Origin: JABDIY01 sp963751955
GTDB taxonomy: Bacteria; Actinomycetota; Acidimicrobiia; Acidimicrobiales; SZUA-35
NCBI GenBank assembly: GCA_963751955.1
Contig: CAVVWM010000011.1
Span: forward strand, 186,001 to 250,000
Length of the DNA stretch: 64,000 nt
Direction of reading: 5' to 3'
A program made the translations under genes and the position numbers. Under the pieces are notes generated by a model, which saw only the letters and a program-made list of their open reading frames with translations, had not been told where the DNA came from and ran no database searches. This document shows positions 42,127-51,884 of this stretch, one piece after another (position 1 is the first letter of the stretch; every line of letters starts with the position of its first letter).

Positions 42127-42381
42127 CTACTCCGGAGTGACCACGTCGACGAGACGGCGACCCTTGCGGAATCCGAACTTCACCTTGCCCTCGGCAGTGG
42201 CGAAGAGGGTGTCATCGCCACCCTTCTGGACATTGACGCCGGGATGGAACTTGGAGCCACGCTGGCGAACGATCACCGAGCCGGAGCTGATCAGCTGCCC
42301 GTCGTAGGCTTTGACTCCAAGGCGTTGGGCGTTTGAGTCGCGGCCGTTCCGGGTGGAACCGCCGCCTTTGGTCTTGGACAT
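42127..42381 (-). CDS. rpmA: 50S ribosomal protein bL27
   Basis: An 84-residue ribosomal protein located near the peptidyl-transferase centre. The sequence GGGSTRNGRDSNAQRLGVKAYDGQ and VIVRQRGSKFHPGVNV is the bL27 signature. The N-terminus MSKTKGGGS is close to the normal MA-KKGGGS form, with no cleavable extension. It begins one base after the rplU stop, the standard pairing. Confidence 0.97.
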   Translation of the reverse strand: MSKTKGGGSTRNGRDSNAQRLGVKAYDGQLISSGSVIVRQRGSKFHPGVNVQKGGDDTLFATAEGKVKFGFRKGRRLVDVVTPE

Positions 42382-42382
42382 G

Positions 42383-42691
42383 TCAGGCTCCCTTGATCTT
42401 CTTTATCTCGATGGTGGCGAGGGTTTGGCGGTGGCCGTAGCGACGACGCTGGTTGGTCTTGTTCTTGTAGGTGAAGCCATCGATCTTCTTGCCGCGGAAT
42501 TCCTCCACAACAGTTGCCGAAACGCTGGCCTTGGCCAGCTGCTCGGGAGTTGCCAAGACGGTCGAGCCATCGACCACCAGCACAGGGCGGAGTTCAACAT
42601 CGGTGCCGGGCTCGCCGAGGCGTTCGACGGCCAGTTTCTGGCCTTCGGTCACTCGGTACTGTTTGCCTCCGGTGGCAATCACTGCGTACAT
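42383..42691 (-). CDS. rplU: 50S ribosomal protein bL21
   Basis: A 102-residue ribosomal protein: MYAVIATGGKQYRVTEGQKLAVERL at the start, GKKIDGFTYKNKTNQRRRYGHRQTLATIEIKKI at the end, both diagnostic for bL21. The ATG at 42691 is chosen by homology; nine upstream codons are open. The 95 bases between the rng stop and this start probably carry its promoter. Confidence 0.97.
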   Translation of the reverse strand: MYAVIATGGKQYRVTEGQKLAVERLGEPGTDVELRPVLVVDGSTVLATPEQLAKASVSATVVEEFRGKKIDGFTYKNKTNQRRRYGHRQTLATIEIKKIKGA

Positions 42692-42786
42692 AAGACCGAT
42701 AATTGTAGGCTGGCACAACCAGCTTTACTCACGTTTGTCGAACAGGGTCTGACCCTTGACAGCGCCACGGTCAGGCCCGTAATCGC

Positions 42787-44376
42787 TCATTTCGCAGTGG
42801 CTTTTTCATCGATCAGCAGACCCCGACCTTCGCAATGTGGGCATTTGGTGCTGAGTGACTCCACGAGTCCCTCTCCAATCCGTTTCCTGGTCATCTGAGC
42901 CAGACCGAGTTCGGAAATGTCAAACACCTGGGTTCGGGTCTTGTCGCGACGAAGAGCTTGCCGGAAGGTCTTGAGCACCTCGTCTCGGTTTTTCTTGTCT
43001 TCCATGTCGACGAAGTCGATCACAATGATGCCGCCCATATCGCGCAACCGGACCTGACGGGCGATTTCGACCGCGGCCTCCATGTTGTTGTGGAAGACCG
43101 TTTCTTCTAGCGACGAGGATCCCACGTTCTTTCCGGTGTTCACGTCGATCACCCACAGAGCCTCGGTGTTCTCGATCACGAGCGAGCCACCCGAAGGGAG
43201 CCAGACACTACGGTCGAGAGCCTTGTGGAGTTGTTCGTGCACGTGGAAGCGCTCGAACAGCGGCAGCGGTTCCTTGGTGGTGTCGTACAACTTCACCCGT
43301 TCAGCCAACGCCGGCGTAATCGCGCCGACGTACTCGCTCATCTCTTTGAACATGTCGATGTCGTCGATCAGGACCGAGCGATACTCCTTGTTGAACTCCT
43401 CGCGAATTACCCGCGTTGAGAGGTCAGGCTCCTGATATAACTTCGTCGCTCTATTGGACCGCTTGGCCAACGCTTCGATCTCATCCCATTGCTGGGAAAG
43501 TGCCAGCACGTCGCGCTCGATTTCTGGGCCAGTGATGTTCTCCGCCGCGGTTCGAACAATGACGCCATGTTCGGCCAGTTTCACCTTGTCGAGGATGGTG
43601 CGGAGTCGCTTGCGCTCCTTGTCGGGAAGCCGCTTCGAGATCCCGATGGTCCCACTGTTGGGAACGAGCACCACAAATCGGCCCGGGAGGGACACTTCGG
43701 TGGTGAGGCGGGCGCCCTTGTGCGCGATCGGGTTCTTGATCACCTGGCAGATCACCTGCTGGCCCTTGTGGAGAGCGTCCTCGATCTTGGGCTTGTCTTT
43801 GCGACGCGTCGGCTTCGCGTCGGTCTCCTCGGAATCGATGGCGACGTCGCCCCGGTAAATGACGGCGTTTTTGGGAGTGCCGATATCGACGAATGCGGCT
43901 TCCATTCCAGGGAGGATGTTTTTCACCCCACCGAGGTAAATGTTTCCGTGGATCTGCATCTCGTCGTCGTTGGGCCGGGAAACGTAGTACTCGATGAGGT
44001 TTCGGCCTTCGAGAATGGCGATGTGAGCGCCGTCAGGCCGTTTGGAGACGATCATCGAGTACCGACCGACCGGTCGACCGTTCCGGGACTGACCGCGTCT
44101 GGCCTCCATCTGGGCTTCATCGAGTTCGACGGCGTCACCGACGATGGCTTCCACCGGGCGGTTGCTGGGTTTCTTTGTACTTCTACGCCGGCGTCGACGT
44201 CGCTTGGCCGATTTGGATGTGCCCTCTCCAGCGGGTCTCTGTGCACCAGAGTTACCTGGGGAATCTTGGGCTTGAGGGCTGGCGGGCGCCTTTCTGGTGT
44301 CTCCGACCTTAGGTTTGGCTACCGGCGGCGGCGTTTTGGGTACGAGCGAGTCTGAGTGGTCCGAGGTCTCGGACAT
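42787..44376 (-). CDS. rng: Ribonuclease E/G
   Basis: A 529-residue endoribonuclease for rRNA and mRNA processing. A basic, disordered N-terminal extension of about 100 residues (AKRRRRRRRSTKK) precedes the S1 domain (HGNIYLGGVKNILPGMEAAFVDIG, GQQVICQVIKNPIAHKGARLTTEVSLPGRFVVLVP). The catalytic metal Asp residues are in VIDVNTG and VIDFVDM, and the Zn-link is CPHCEGRG near the C-terminus. It lacks the long C-terminal scaffold of E. coli RNase E. It overlaps the 3' end of the preceding gene by 68 bases. Order rng-rplU-rpmA is typical. Confidence 0.93.
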   Translation of the reverse strand: MSETSDHSDSLVPKTPPPVAKPKVGDTRKAPASPQAQDSPGNSGAQRPAGEGTSKSAKRRRRRRRSTKKPSNRPVEAIVGDAVELDEAQMEARRGQSRNGRPVGRYSMIVSKRPDGAHIAILEGRNLIEYYVSRPNDDEMQIHGNIYLGGVKNILPGMEAAFVDIGTPKNAVIYRGDVAIDSEETDAKPTRRKDKPKIEDALHKGQQVICQVIKNPIAHKGARLTTEVSLPGRFVVLVPNSGTIGISKRLPDKERKRLRTILDKVKLAEHGVIVRTAAENITGPEIERDVLALSQQWDEIEALAKRSNRATKLYQEPDLSTRVIREEFNKEYRSVLIDDIDMFKEMSEYVGAITPALAERVKLYDTTKEPLPLFERFHVHEQLHKALDRSVWLPSGGSLVIENTEALWVIDVNTGKNVGSSSLEETVFHNNMEAAVEIARQVRLRDMGGIIVIDFVDMEDKKNRDEVLKTFRQALRRDKTRTQVFDISELGLAQMTRKRIGEGLVESLSTKCPHCEGRGLLIDEKATAK

Positions 44377-45064
44377 GGGAGTTCCTTCCGAATTCGACAG
44401 CGGCAGCCAAAGGTTCGAGCTGCTGGCCGTCGACGTTGATCCATTGTGTTAGGCGCCGCGCCCGTCCCAACTCGACGTCGTGGCCCAAGAGCGGCACCAA
44501 TTCGTCTGGTCGGATCGTTACTTGATCAGTGGACAGTGTGGCGGCAAGCCCGACGCCATCGCTGGTCGGCCCTACGACTCTGAGTGAAAGCACAGCAGGG
44601 CGGACATCGACAACGGTACGTTTTCCTTTCCGGTCGCGCTCGAGCAGAATCTCGGCGCGCTCCAGAAGTCTGGAAACGGACTGGGCCAGTGCTGCTTCTT
44701 CGAGGCCGATGGCCTCGAGATTCCAATCGCAGCAGACGATCGCCTGCTGGAGTGATTCGGTTCCCGGAACCAACATGGCAACCGCGTCGACGGCGAGGCC
44801 ATCGGGCAATGCTGCAGTGAGGGCTGGAGGGAACGTCTCGAGGTCGACCGGAGCAGCCAGATCGACATCGAGGTATTCGGCATCAGACTCGAACCCCACG
44901 GAGAGGGCGAGTCCAAAGCTGATCTTGGGCCGAGGTGAGAACCCCTCGGAGTATGCGACTGAGACGCCTGCGATTCGCAGCGCACGCTCGAATACTCGGG
45001 CGACATCGCGATGTGAGATGAAACGGATCCGACCGTTCTTGGTGAAACGCACTCGAAGTTTCAC
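44309..45064 (-). CDS. TIGR03936/DUF2344 family protein
   Basis: A 251-residue protein of the DUF2344 family that almost always accompanies or is fused to the TIGR03960 radical SAM protein. The N-terminus KLRVRFTKNGRIRFISHRDVARVFERALRIAGVSVAYSEGFSPRPKISFG is diagnostic. The GTG at 45064 overlaps the radical SAM stop (GTGA). The C-terminal 20 residues lie over the rng start and are Ala/Arg-rich, so the natural end could be shorter. A role in tRNA or ribosome modification with its partner is presumed for the family but unproven. Confidence 0.9.
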   Translation of the reverse strand: MKLRVRFTKNGRIRFISHRDVARVFERALRIAGVSVAYSEGFSPRPKISFGLALSVGFESDAEYLDVDLAAPVDLETFPPALTAALPDGLAVDAVAMLVPGTESLQQAIVCCDWNLEAIGLEEAALAQSVSRLLERAEILLERDRKGKRTVVDVRPAVLSLRVVGPTSDGVGLAATLSTDQVTIRPDELVPLLGHDVELGRARRLTQWINVDGQQLEPLAAAVEFGRNSHVRDLGPLRLARTQNAAAGSQT

Positions 45065-47046
45065 TGCTCCGGCCCTTTTCCGATGGTCACCGGAACCGGA
45101 GCTGCGTGGCTCGTTGCCAGGTCTACTGGAGCACGGGTTCCCTGGGAGCCACCAGCCGGCGGCGTGGCCGATGCCACGACGTGCTCGATGCCGTAGCCGG
45201 TGCATGCTCCACAGTCATAACACGGGGTCCATCGGCAATCGGGTAAGCCGACCTCGTCGAGAGCATCCATCCAGTCGGTCCACAAGAAGTCCTTGTGGAG
45301 CCCGGCGTCGAGATGGTCCCACGGCAGAACTTCGTCTTCGGTGCGGTGGCGGTAGACGTACCATTCGATGCTGAGGCCATGACGCTCCATCGCCTCCACC
45401 CAAAGGTTGGGGTTGAAGTGCTCGGACCACTCTTGAAAGGTGCCGCCTCGGCGCCACACTTCCTCGATGACCGGCCCGAGCCGGCGATCCCCTCGGGCGG
45501 TTATGCCTTCGGCCAGTGTGGCCTTGGGGTCGTGCCACTTGAGCTCGACCCCGTGCATTCGACGCGTGGTGTCACGTAGCAGCGAGATCTTTCGCTGAAG
45601 TTCGATGTCGGTGTTCTGCCCGAACCATTGGAACGGGGTGAACGGCTTGGGCACGAAACCCCCGACCGACACGGTGGTGCTGGCTCTCTTGGTGTACTTG
45701 CGTCCGATATCGACACAGTTCTTGGCGAGTTCGGCGATACCGAGGGTGTCGACGTCGGTTTCAGAGGGCAACCCTGTGAGGAAGTAGAGCTTCATCCGCT
45801 TCCAACCCTGGCTGTAGGCGGCGTCAACGGCGCCGTACAGATCGTCCTCGCTGATCAGCTTGTTGATGATCTGGCGCATCCGCCACGTGCCAGCCTCGGG
45901 AGCGAACGTCAGCCCGGTTCTGCGACCTCGTTGGATCTCTGCTGCGATGTCGACCCCGAAGGCATCGACCCGCAGGCTGGGAAGCGACACCGACAGCGGA
46001 CCGACCCCACATGCGTCGGAGTCGTTCATGATGCCGCCTACGAGTCCATCGATCCCCGACATGTCGGCGGTGGACAACGAGGTGAGCGTGACTTCGTCGT
46101 AGCCGGAGCGATCGAGGCCGGCCTTGACCATGGTGCGTACCTGGTCGGCTGGCCGTTCCCGCACCGGACGGGTGATCATGCCGGCCTGACAGAACCGACA
46201 ACCCCTCGTGCAACCCCGAAACACCTCGACGCTGAGCCGATCGTGAACGACCTCGGTGAGCGGTACGAGCTGATTCTTCGGGTATGGCCAGTCGGCGAGG
46301 TCGCTGACGGTTCGCTTGCGCACCAGGGGTGGCACGTCGGCAAAGCGAGGCTCGACAGCTTTGAGAACCGGTCCGTCGTAGTGGGCGGTGTACATCGAGG
46401 GGACATACACACCCTCCAGATGGGACAGTTCTCGCAGCAGACCGGTTCGATCAGACGAACCAGTCCGCCTGAACTCGACAAGCACATCGGAGATCTCGCC
46501 TACGGCTTCCTCACCATCGCCCAGCACAACGACATCAAGAAAATCCGCCAATGGCTCAGGGTTGTAGGTGCAGTGCCCGCCGGCCATCACCAGCGGATGA
46601 TCAGCCCGGCGCTGGTCTGCCCGGACAGGCACGCCGGCGAGATCGACGCAGTTCAAGAGATTGGTATAGGTCAGCTCAGCCGAGAGATTAAAAGCAAGCA
46701 CGTCGAACTCGGCGGCCGGTGTGTGATGTTCCACGCTGAACAGCGGAATCTCGTGGGTTCGAAGCAGCGCTTCGAGATCGGTCCACGGCGCATAGGCTCG
46801 ATCGGCCCTGGCGTCGGGCCGCTCGTTGATGATCTCGTAGAGGATCTGGAGTCCCTGGTTCGGTAAACCGATTTCGTAGGTGTCGGGATACACGAAAAGC
46901 CAACTCACCAGGCTGGGATCGGCCGGCTTGTAGGCCGCACCGAGCTCGCCGCCGATATAGCGCGCCGGCTTGGAGACGCGATGGAGAAGTCGTTCCAGCT
47001 GGGGCCATACGGTGGGGACCGATTTGTCGATGACGGTGTCAGACAT
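45061..47046 (-). CDS. TIGR03960-type radical SAM protein
   Basis: A 661-residue radical SAM protein. A B12-binding-like N-terminal domain (YPDTYEIGLPNQGLQILYEIINER, APWTDLEALLRTHEIPLFSVE) precedes the SAM domain with cluster motif FRGCTRGCRFCQAGMI (CxxxCxxC). Later segments include FAPEAGTWRMRQIINK and KLYFLTGLPSETDVD. The C-terminus has CYDCGACTGYGI. The ATG at 47046 (MSDTVIDK) lies inside the end of rodA; a GTG at 47052 is possible. Function is unassigned in the family; it forms a pair with the DUF2344 gene. Confidence 0.93.
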   Translation of the reverse strand: MSDTVIDKSVPTVWPQLERLLHRVSKPARYIGGELGAAYKPADPSLVSWLFVYPDTYEIGLPNQGLQILYEIINERPDARADRAYAPWTDLEALLRTHEIPLFSVEHHTPAAEFDVLAFNLSAELTYTNLLNCVDLAGVPVRADQRRADHPLVMAGGHCTYNPEPLADFLDVVVLGDGEEAVGEISDVLVEFRRTGSSDRTGLLRELSHLEGVYVPSMYTAHYDGPVLKAVEPRFADVPPLVRKRTVSDLADWPYPKNQLVPLTEVVHDRLSVEVFRGCTRGCRFCQAGMITRPVRERPADQVRTMVKAGLDRSGYDEVTLTSLSTADMSGIDGLVGGIMNDSDACGVGPLSVSLPSLRVDAFGVDIAAEIQRGRRTGLTFAPEAGTWRMRQIINKLISEDDLYGAVDAAYSQGWKRMKLYFLTGLPSETDVDTLGIAELAKNCVDIGRKYTKRASTTVSVGGFVPKPFTPFQWFGQNTDIELQRKISLLRDTTRRMHGVELKWHDPKATLAEGITARGDRRLGPVIEEVWRRGGTFQEWSEHFNPNLWVEAMERHGLSIEWYVYRHRTEDEVLPWDHLDAGLHKDFLWTDWMDALDEVGLPDCRWTPCYDCGACTGYGIEHVVASATPPAGGSQGTRAPVDLATSHAAPVPVTIGKGPEQ

Positions 47047-48301
47047 CCACACCCAAGGGTACCGGTACGGTCTGTTCGCCAGCGGCGACCAGTCGGTCAG
47101 AGGCCAGCTTCTGATTGAGAGCGATCAGCGTTGGTGATGCTTGGGCTGTGGCATCGGACCGATGGCGCGCCACACTTTGCACGATCCCGAGCCCGAGCAG
47201 CGTTGTCAGCAACGAACTGCCGCCATAGGACATGAGAGGGAGCGGGATCCCAGTGATCGGAAGAACTCTGATCGTCATACCGACGTTCTGCACCACCTGA
47301 ACCAACACCATAGCGAAAACTCCGATAGCGAGAAGCCGACCGAAGCGGTCAGAAGCTGCCGTTGCGGTTAGAAAGATGCGTCGTAGCAGCAGGCCGTAAA
47401 GGCCGAGTACCACGACCACTCCCACGAAGCCAGTTTCCTCTCCCACGGCTGCGAAGATGAAATCGGTTTGTTTCTCGGGAAGGAACCCGAACTGAGTTTG
47501 GGGCCCCTCGAATATTCCCTGCCCGGTCAGACCACCCGATCCGATCGCGGTAACGGACTGGATCTGGTTGTAGCCGGCACCCCGAGGGTCCGCATCAGCA
47601 TCGAGAAATGAGGTGAAACGATCGGCAACATGATCACCCAAGACGCCACTGCTGAACGCAAGAACGAACGCCAGGACCCCGCTGACAACCAGCAACCCCA
47701 GCAATCGAGGCGGTGAGCCAGCGATGAAGAAGATCACCATCGCAACCATGCAGTACACCAACACCGAGCCAGTTTCGCCTTCGGCGAGAACCAGCAACAT
47801 GATCAGGCCAAGCATTGCAAGGGCTGACATCATGCGACGAGGGTCGGTTGCGGGGTCGGGCATTCTGTCGTAACGACGGCCCCGGGGCCGGCTCAACACC
47901 ACTGCGAGCGAGGCGATGACTGCGAGCTTGGCGAACTCCGCCGGTTGGATCGAGAACCCGCCGAGCCGAATCCAGCCCCGTGTACCGTTCACGGTTGTAC
48001 CGAAGGGTCCCAGTACTGCCAGGAGCAGGAGGACCGTGACCGCGAATCCGACCGGCACCAACGGTCGAAGTGCTCGGTAGTCGATTCGCCCAGCTAGGCA
48101 GAAAAACACCACTCCGATCGAAAGAAAGGCCATCTGGCGAAACAGAAAACCGGTTTCCCCAGCCGACGCATTTGTGGTGCTGGCGATAGCTCCTAGGCCC
48201 ACGGCGTTGAGCGCCAGGATCGTTCCGATGAGGACCGGATCCAGCGTCCGCAAATATCCGAGCAGTCCGCTCTGCTGGGTGGTCAGGAATGGACGGTTCA
48301 T
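47039..48301 (-). CDS. rodA: RodA (SEDS) peptidoglycan polymerase
   Basis: A 420-residue SEDS-family glycosyltransferase for cell elongation. Ten hydrophobic segments are visible. Landmarks: GTRGWIRLGGFSIQPAEFAKLAVI, AEGETGSVLVYCMV, the loop with the essential Asp region QTDFIFAAVGEETGFVG, and PLPLMSYGGSSLLTTLLGLGI. The ATG at 48301 overlaps the mrdA stop, so RodA and its partner PBP2 are translated together. Confidence 0.94.
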   Translation of the reverse strand: MNRPFLTTQQSGLLGYLRTLDPVLIGTILALNAVGLGAIASTTNASAGETGFLFRQMAFLSIGVVFFCLAGRIDYRALRPLVPVGFAVTVLLLLAVLGPFGTTVNGTRGWIRLGGFSIQPAEFAKLAVIASLAVVLSRPRGRRYDRMPDPATDPRRMMSALAMLGLIMLLVLAEGETGSVLVYCMVAMVIFFIAGSPPRLLGLLVVSGVLAFVLAFSSGVLGDHVADRFTSFLDADADPRGAGYNQIQSVTAIGSGGLTGQGIFEGPQTQFGFLPEKQTDFIFAAVGEETGFVGVVVVLGLYGLLLRRIFLTATAASDRFGRLLAIGVFAMVLVQVVQNVGMTIRVLPITGIPLPLMSYGGSSLLTTLLGLGIVQSVARHRSDATAQASPTLIALNQKLASDRLVAAGEQTVPVPLGVDV

Positions 48302-50448
48302 GGTGAGTCCCCGGTCTCTTCAATCGGAAGCGGTGCGACCTCAGGTGCCTTCGACCCGTCTTCAGGGATCGCGGCTGCGGCATCGAGCGCAGCGACTTGC
48401 TCGGGTGTGAGCACGTTGCCGAGCACATCGATTCGCTCGCCGAACTCATTGAGCAAATTGCCGTTCTCATCGACCTCGGGCGGAAGCACGATGGGATCTG
48501 CCTCGGTGAAGGGCATCCGTTGGGGGACGACCTTGCCCGCAAGGAGATAGTCGAACATCGCCCGCGCCGCCGGAGCAGCTGCATCACCGCCAAATCCAGC
48601 CTGCTCGAGAATCACCGAGATCGAATACTTGGGCGCTGTACGGGGCCCATACCCGGCGAACAACGCAAAGTCGGCCTTGCCCGCTACCTGGGCGGTACCG
48701 GTTTTCCCGGCCACACCGATCGACTGCGGGAATCCTGCGAACGCAACCTTGGCGGTGCCAGTGACGGTGGCGCCTTCGAGGCCGATCTTGATCGGCTCCA
48801 TGGTCTCGGTATCGAAAGTGACAGACTCACTCACGAGCGGGTCAAAGGACTGGATCACTCGTCCGCTGACCCCGTTGGTGATTGACTGGACCAGGCGGGT
48901 CCCGTAGCGGGTGCCGTCTCCGGCGATCATGGCAAAGGCGTTGGCCAGCTGCAGTGGCGTGACGAGGAGGTCACCCTGACCTATCGCAAGGTTGACGTTG
49001 TCACCGACGAACCACAGCTCATTGGGGAAGGCCTCAGGGTTGCGCTCGTGGTCGGCCCGGCGCCGGTCCGGAGTTGGCACCCGTCCGTTCCGCTCGGTGC
49101 CTAGGCTGATTCCTGTTTCGGAACCGAACCCGAACAGCTCCGCGGCGTCCTGGATCGGAGTGGCGCCGTATTGATCGGTGTCGAGCCAGAGCTCCTCACC
49201 CAGGGAATAGAAGTACGTGTCGGAAGAACGGGCGATGGCATCCACCAAGTCAACCTCGCCCAAGATCTGGGCCTTTGCGTTCTGGAAAACACACCGACCG
49301 CCACCTGGATTCTCCTCGCAGGAAACCAGCTTGTACCTACCTTGGTCATTCCACACATCATCCGGCGCCCGGACACCGGTGGTGATAGCTCCGTAGGCCG
49401 AGAACGGCTTGAAGGTCGAACCTGGAGAGTAGAGGCCAGCCACCGCCCGGTTGACGAAGGGCTGGTCGGGGTTCTGGAACAGATAGTCGGCCTGGGACTG
49501 AGTCATTCCGTACAAGAAATCGCCAGGTACGAACGCGGGGTACGACGCGGCGGCGACCAGCGAGCCATCTGTGACATCGGTGATGACAATAGATCCTGCG
49601 TTCGCCTCGTGGTCCGGGCAGTCTTCGCACGGCGCACGCCGCGCTGCCAACAAAAGGTTGTACTCGAGGGTCCGTTCAGCCTCCGCTTGGAGGTGGATGT
49701 CGATGGTGAGGTGTACATCCGAGCCCGGTTCACCCGTCTGCAGGATCTCGATAGTCCTGACCACCTCGTTGTTGGCGTCAACCTCCACCAGCTTCCGCTC
49801 CGGGGTACCGCGGAGGACGCGGTCGAACTCGGCCTCAACTCCCGATCGTCCGATTTCGTCGCCGGGCTGATACGGCTTGGAGTCGTCTGCTTCGTTGAGC
49901 TCGTCGGCTTCGGCCTGGTCTTGCACCCGTCCGATGTAGCCGATCAGATGAGCCGCAACTTCGTTGTAGGGGTATGTGCGCAACGACCGTCGCTCGGCGA
50001 CTATCCCCGGGAACGCCCGTTCCTGAAGAGTGACCCAGAGTTCGATGGATACGTCGTCGACGACAATCACCGGCTGAAGCGATCGGGTTTTGGCTCGTTC
50101 ATAGACGGCCTCGAGGCGATCGGCCTTGATCTTGACGCCCGAGCTGTTCATCTCGTGGGCAACATCGGCCAGCACCTCGGCCCGATCATCGTTGTCGAGA
50201 TGGCGCAAACCGCTCCAGTCGAGTGTGACCACCAATGACTCGCGACGACCAGCGATCATGTTTCGGTTCGTGTCGAAGATCTGCCCACGGGCTGATTCGG
50301 AGACGATCTCGCGGGTTCGGTTCCCGGCGGCTACCTCGGTGAGCTGCGGACTGGAGATCACCTGCAGGAACCACACCCGGCCGATCAGAACAAAAAAGAG
50401 ACCGGCCGCCAGCCAACCCAATACGGCGAAGCGGCGGTCGAGGGTCAC
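48298..50448 (-). CDS. mrdA: Penicillin-binding protein 2 (elongasome transpeptidase)
   Basis: A 716-residue class B PBP. One N-terminal transmembrane helix (about residues 7-28) precedes the dimerisation domain (ESARGQIFDTNRNMIAGR) and the transpeptidase domain. The catalytic SxxK is in YSPGSTFKP, the second motif in ARSSDTYFYSLG, and the KTG motif in GVAGKTGTAQVAG. The C-terminal tail is acidic and Pro-rich. The GTG at 50448 overlaps the mreD stop (GTGA). It cross-links peptidoglycan made by RodA. Confidence 0.94.
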   Translation of the reverse strand: MTLDRRFAVLGWLAAGLFFVLIGRVWFLQVISSPQLTEVAAGNRTREIVSESARGQIFDTNRNMIAGRRESLVVTLDWSGLRHLDNDDRAEVLADVAHEMNSSGVKIKADRLEAVYERAKTRSLQPVIVVDDVSIELWVTLQERAFPGIVAERRSLRTYPYNEVAAHLIGYIGRVQDQAEADELNEADDSKPYQPGDEIGRSGVEAEFDRVLRGTPERKLVEVDANNEVVRTIEILQTGEPGSDVHLTIDIHLQAEAERTLEYNLLLAARRAPCEDCPDHEANAGSIVITDVTDGSLVAAASYPAFVPGDFLYGMTQSQADYLFQNPDQPFVNRAVAGLYSPGSTFKPFSAYGAITTGVRAPDDVWNDQGRYKLVSCEENPGGGRCVFQNAKAQILGEVDLVDAIARSSDTYFYSLGEELWLDTDQYGATPIQDAAELFGFGSETGISLGTERNGRVPTPDRRRADHERNPEAFPNELWFVGDNVNLAIGQGDLLVTPLQLANAFAMIAGDGTRYGTRLVQSITNGVSGRVIQSFDPLVSESVTFDTETMEPIKIGLEGATVTGTAKVAFAGFPQSIGVAGKTGTAQVAGKADFALFAGYGPRTAPKYSISVILEQAGFGGDAAAPAARAMFDYLLAGKVVPQRMPFTEADPIVLPPEVDENGNLLNEFGERIDVLGNVLTPEQVAALDAAAAIPEDGSKAPEVAPLPIEETGDSP

Positions 50449-51033
50449 GCTGCCTCTCGTTCGGCTGTGGACACCGGCACTGAGTGCAGGCCCGCTCGCC
50501 GGTCGGCCCAGTCAGTCGATCGTTCCTCGGCCGGTTCCCACGCAGTTCGAGTTGGAAGTGCAAATCGGTTCAAAACCGAACCTGACACCACGGTGCCAAC
50601 CACAACAGACAGCACGAAGCCGAGGGCCGTAGCCGCGTTCAGTGCCGGTAGCGATTCACCAGAGAGTGCCGACACGCTGGCCAGTAGTAACAACCCAGCG
50701 GTGATGGCGATCGCCCGTCTTCCGATTCTTGCGATCGCCGCCGAGTCACGGCTTGGGAAGGTGAGGAGGCTCGAGACACCGCCAACCAGGGACAGCGCCG
50801 AGCGCGTATCGCCCAAACAGATCGATCCCGAGCAAATCCCAGAACGCGCCTATCAGAGCTCCGCAGAGAACGGCGTTCGTGAAAGGGAGTCGGCCAGCCA
50901 CTGCGACAGCGAGAAACAGTGGCAGTGCCAAGTAGGCGATGTCAAAGAGAAGAACACGATCAAACCCTGCGACCTGAGTGGCGGCAAGGAGAATACTGGC
51001 AGCCGCCAAGCGGAGAATTTGTGTATGGCTCAC
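50445..51033 (-). CDS. mreD: MreD rod-shape protein, apparent +1 frameshift near 50,797
   Basis: Two frames are needed. The first (ATG at 51033) gives MreD's hydrophobic N-terminal half ending AFWDLLGIDLFGRYALG, then drifts to a stop near 50,746. Skipping one base at about 50,795-50,800 resumes with LSLVGGVSSLLTFPSRD and two more membrane helices (AIAITAGLLLLASVSAL, AATALGFVLSVVVGTVVSG). The joined protein is about 195 residues, normal for MreD plus a short Arg/Glu tail. Start and stop overlap mreC (ATGA) and mrdA (GTGA), so the operon design is intact. MreD is an inner-membrane elongasome part. Confidence 0.85.
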
Positions 51034-51872
51034 CCTTCCCCCAAGGGCTGGGTGAGGACAACCGAGACGAAACCTGGTCGCTCGAGATCCGCTGAAGGAA
51101 CCAATGTGAGCTCGCCACCTACGTCGAGCTGGAATGTGCCCACGGGAATACCGGGCGGAAACACACTGCGGTCAAAGCCCGAGGTTACGAAGCCGGCGCC
51201 GCTACGCACCACCTCGCGATCTCGTTCGACCAGCGCGAGCGAGAGACGTCGATTCGTCCCGCGACCCCGCACAACCCCGACTGCGCCGCTCACGGGCGAC
51301 GTGACCCCGACGACGATACGAGAATCGGTAACTGGGCGGAGCCTGGCCGAAGTGTCGTTGGTCCAGATCACCTGCCCGACGAGACCCTCGCCGGTGATGA
51401 CCGGCTGGCCGACCTGGACACCATGCGCCTCACCACGGTCGATTTCGAGCGTGCGATCTGTGATGGTGGTTCGATCGGCGGTGACCCTTGCGACGACCGT
51501 AGGGAGCGAGTCGGCCACCTGGATGTTGGCTGCTTTGCGGAGCTCAGCCAATTCGGCCTCGTTGTTGGCGGCCTGGTCGAGTTGACCCCGGAGTTCAGCC
51601 AACTCGGCCCGAAGCTCTGCGTTCTCGGTCCGGAGATCGCCGAGGTCGCCGGTCACCCCGTCGGCTGCAGCACTTATCGGCGAAACCGCCCACGAAACGA
51701 CACCCGTGACGGGCCTGGCGATCGTTGTTCCAACGCTGCGCCCGGCCGAGATGATCGATGACCCGCGACCGTCGAGAATCAGCAGGGCGATGCAGGTGAG
51801 CAGCACCAGCACCACGAGGCGCATGGGAGCTGGACGCCCCGACGCGACCCTTTGAGTTCGGAGCGCTCTCAT
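51030..51872 (-). CDS. mreC: MreC rod-shape protein
   Basis: A 280-residue protein with a short cytoplasmic N-terminus, one transmembrane helix (about residues 17-34), a coiled coil (LRTENAELRAELAELRGQLDQAANNEAELAELRKAANI) and a C-terminal beta-rich MreC domain (EIDRGEAHGVQVGQPVITGEGLVGQVI, SPVSGAVGVVRGRG, GSGAGFVTSGFDRSVFPPGIPVG-like segment). It activates the elongasome by binding PBP2. It overlaps mreD by four bases and lies 12 bases after mreB. Confidence 0.93.
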   Translation of the reverse strand: MRALRTQRVASGRPAPMRLVVLVLLTCIALLILDGRGSSIISAGRSVGTTIARPVTGVVSWAVSPISAAADGVTGDLGDLRTENAELRAELAELRGQLDQAANNEAELAELRKAANIQVADSLPTVVARVTADRTTITDRTLEIDRGEAHGVQVGQPVITGEGLVGQVIWTNDTSARLRPVTDSRIVVGVTSPVSGAVGVVRGRGTNRRLSLALVERDREVVRSGAGFVTSGFDRSVFPPGIPVGTFQLDVGGELTLVPSADLERPGFVSVVLTQPLGEG

Positions 51873-51884
51873 CGCCGACGCGAG

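Noticed and set aside
45628..46866. 412-codon open frame opposite the radical SAM gene
   Set aside because: Complement of a well-conserved gene; no recognisable protein features.
49171..50238. 355-codon open frame opposite mrdA
   Set aside because: Antisense to the conserved penicillin-binding protein; no motifs.
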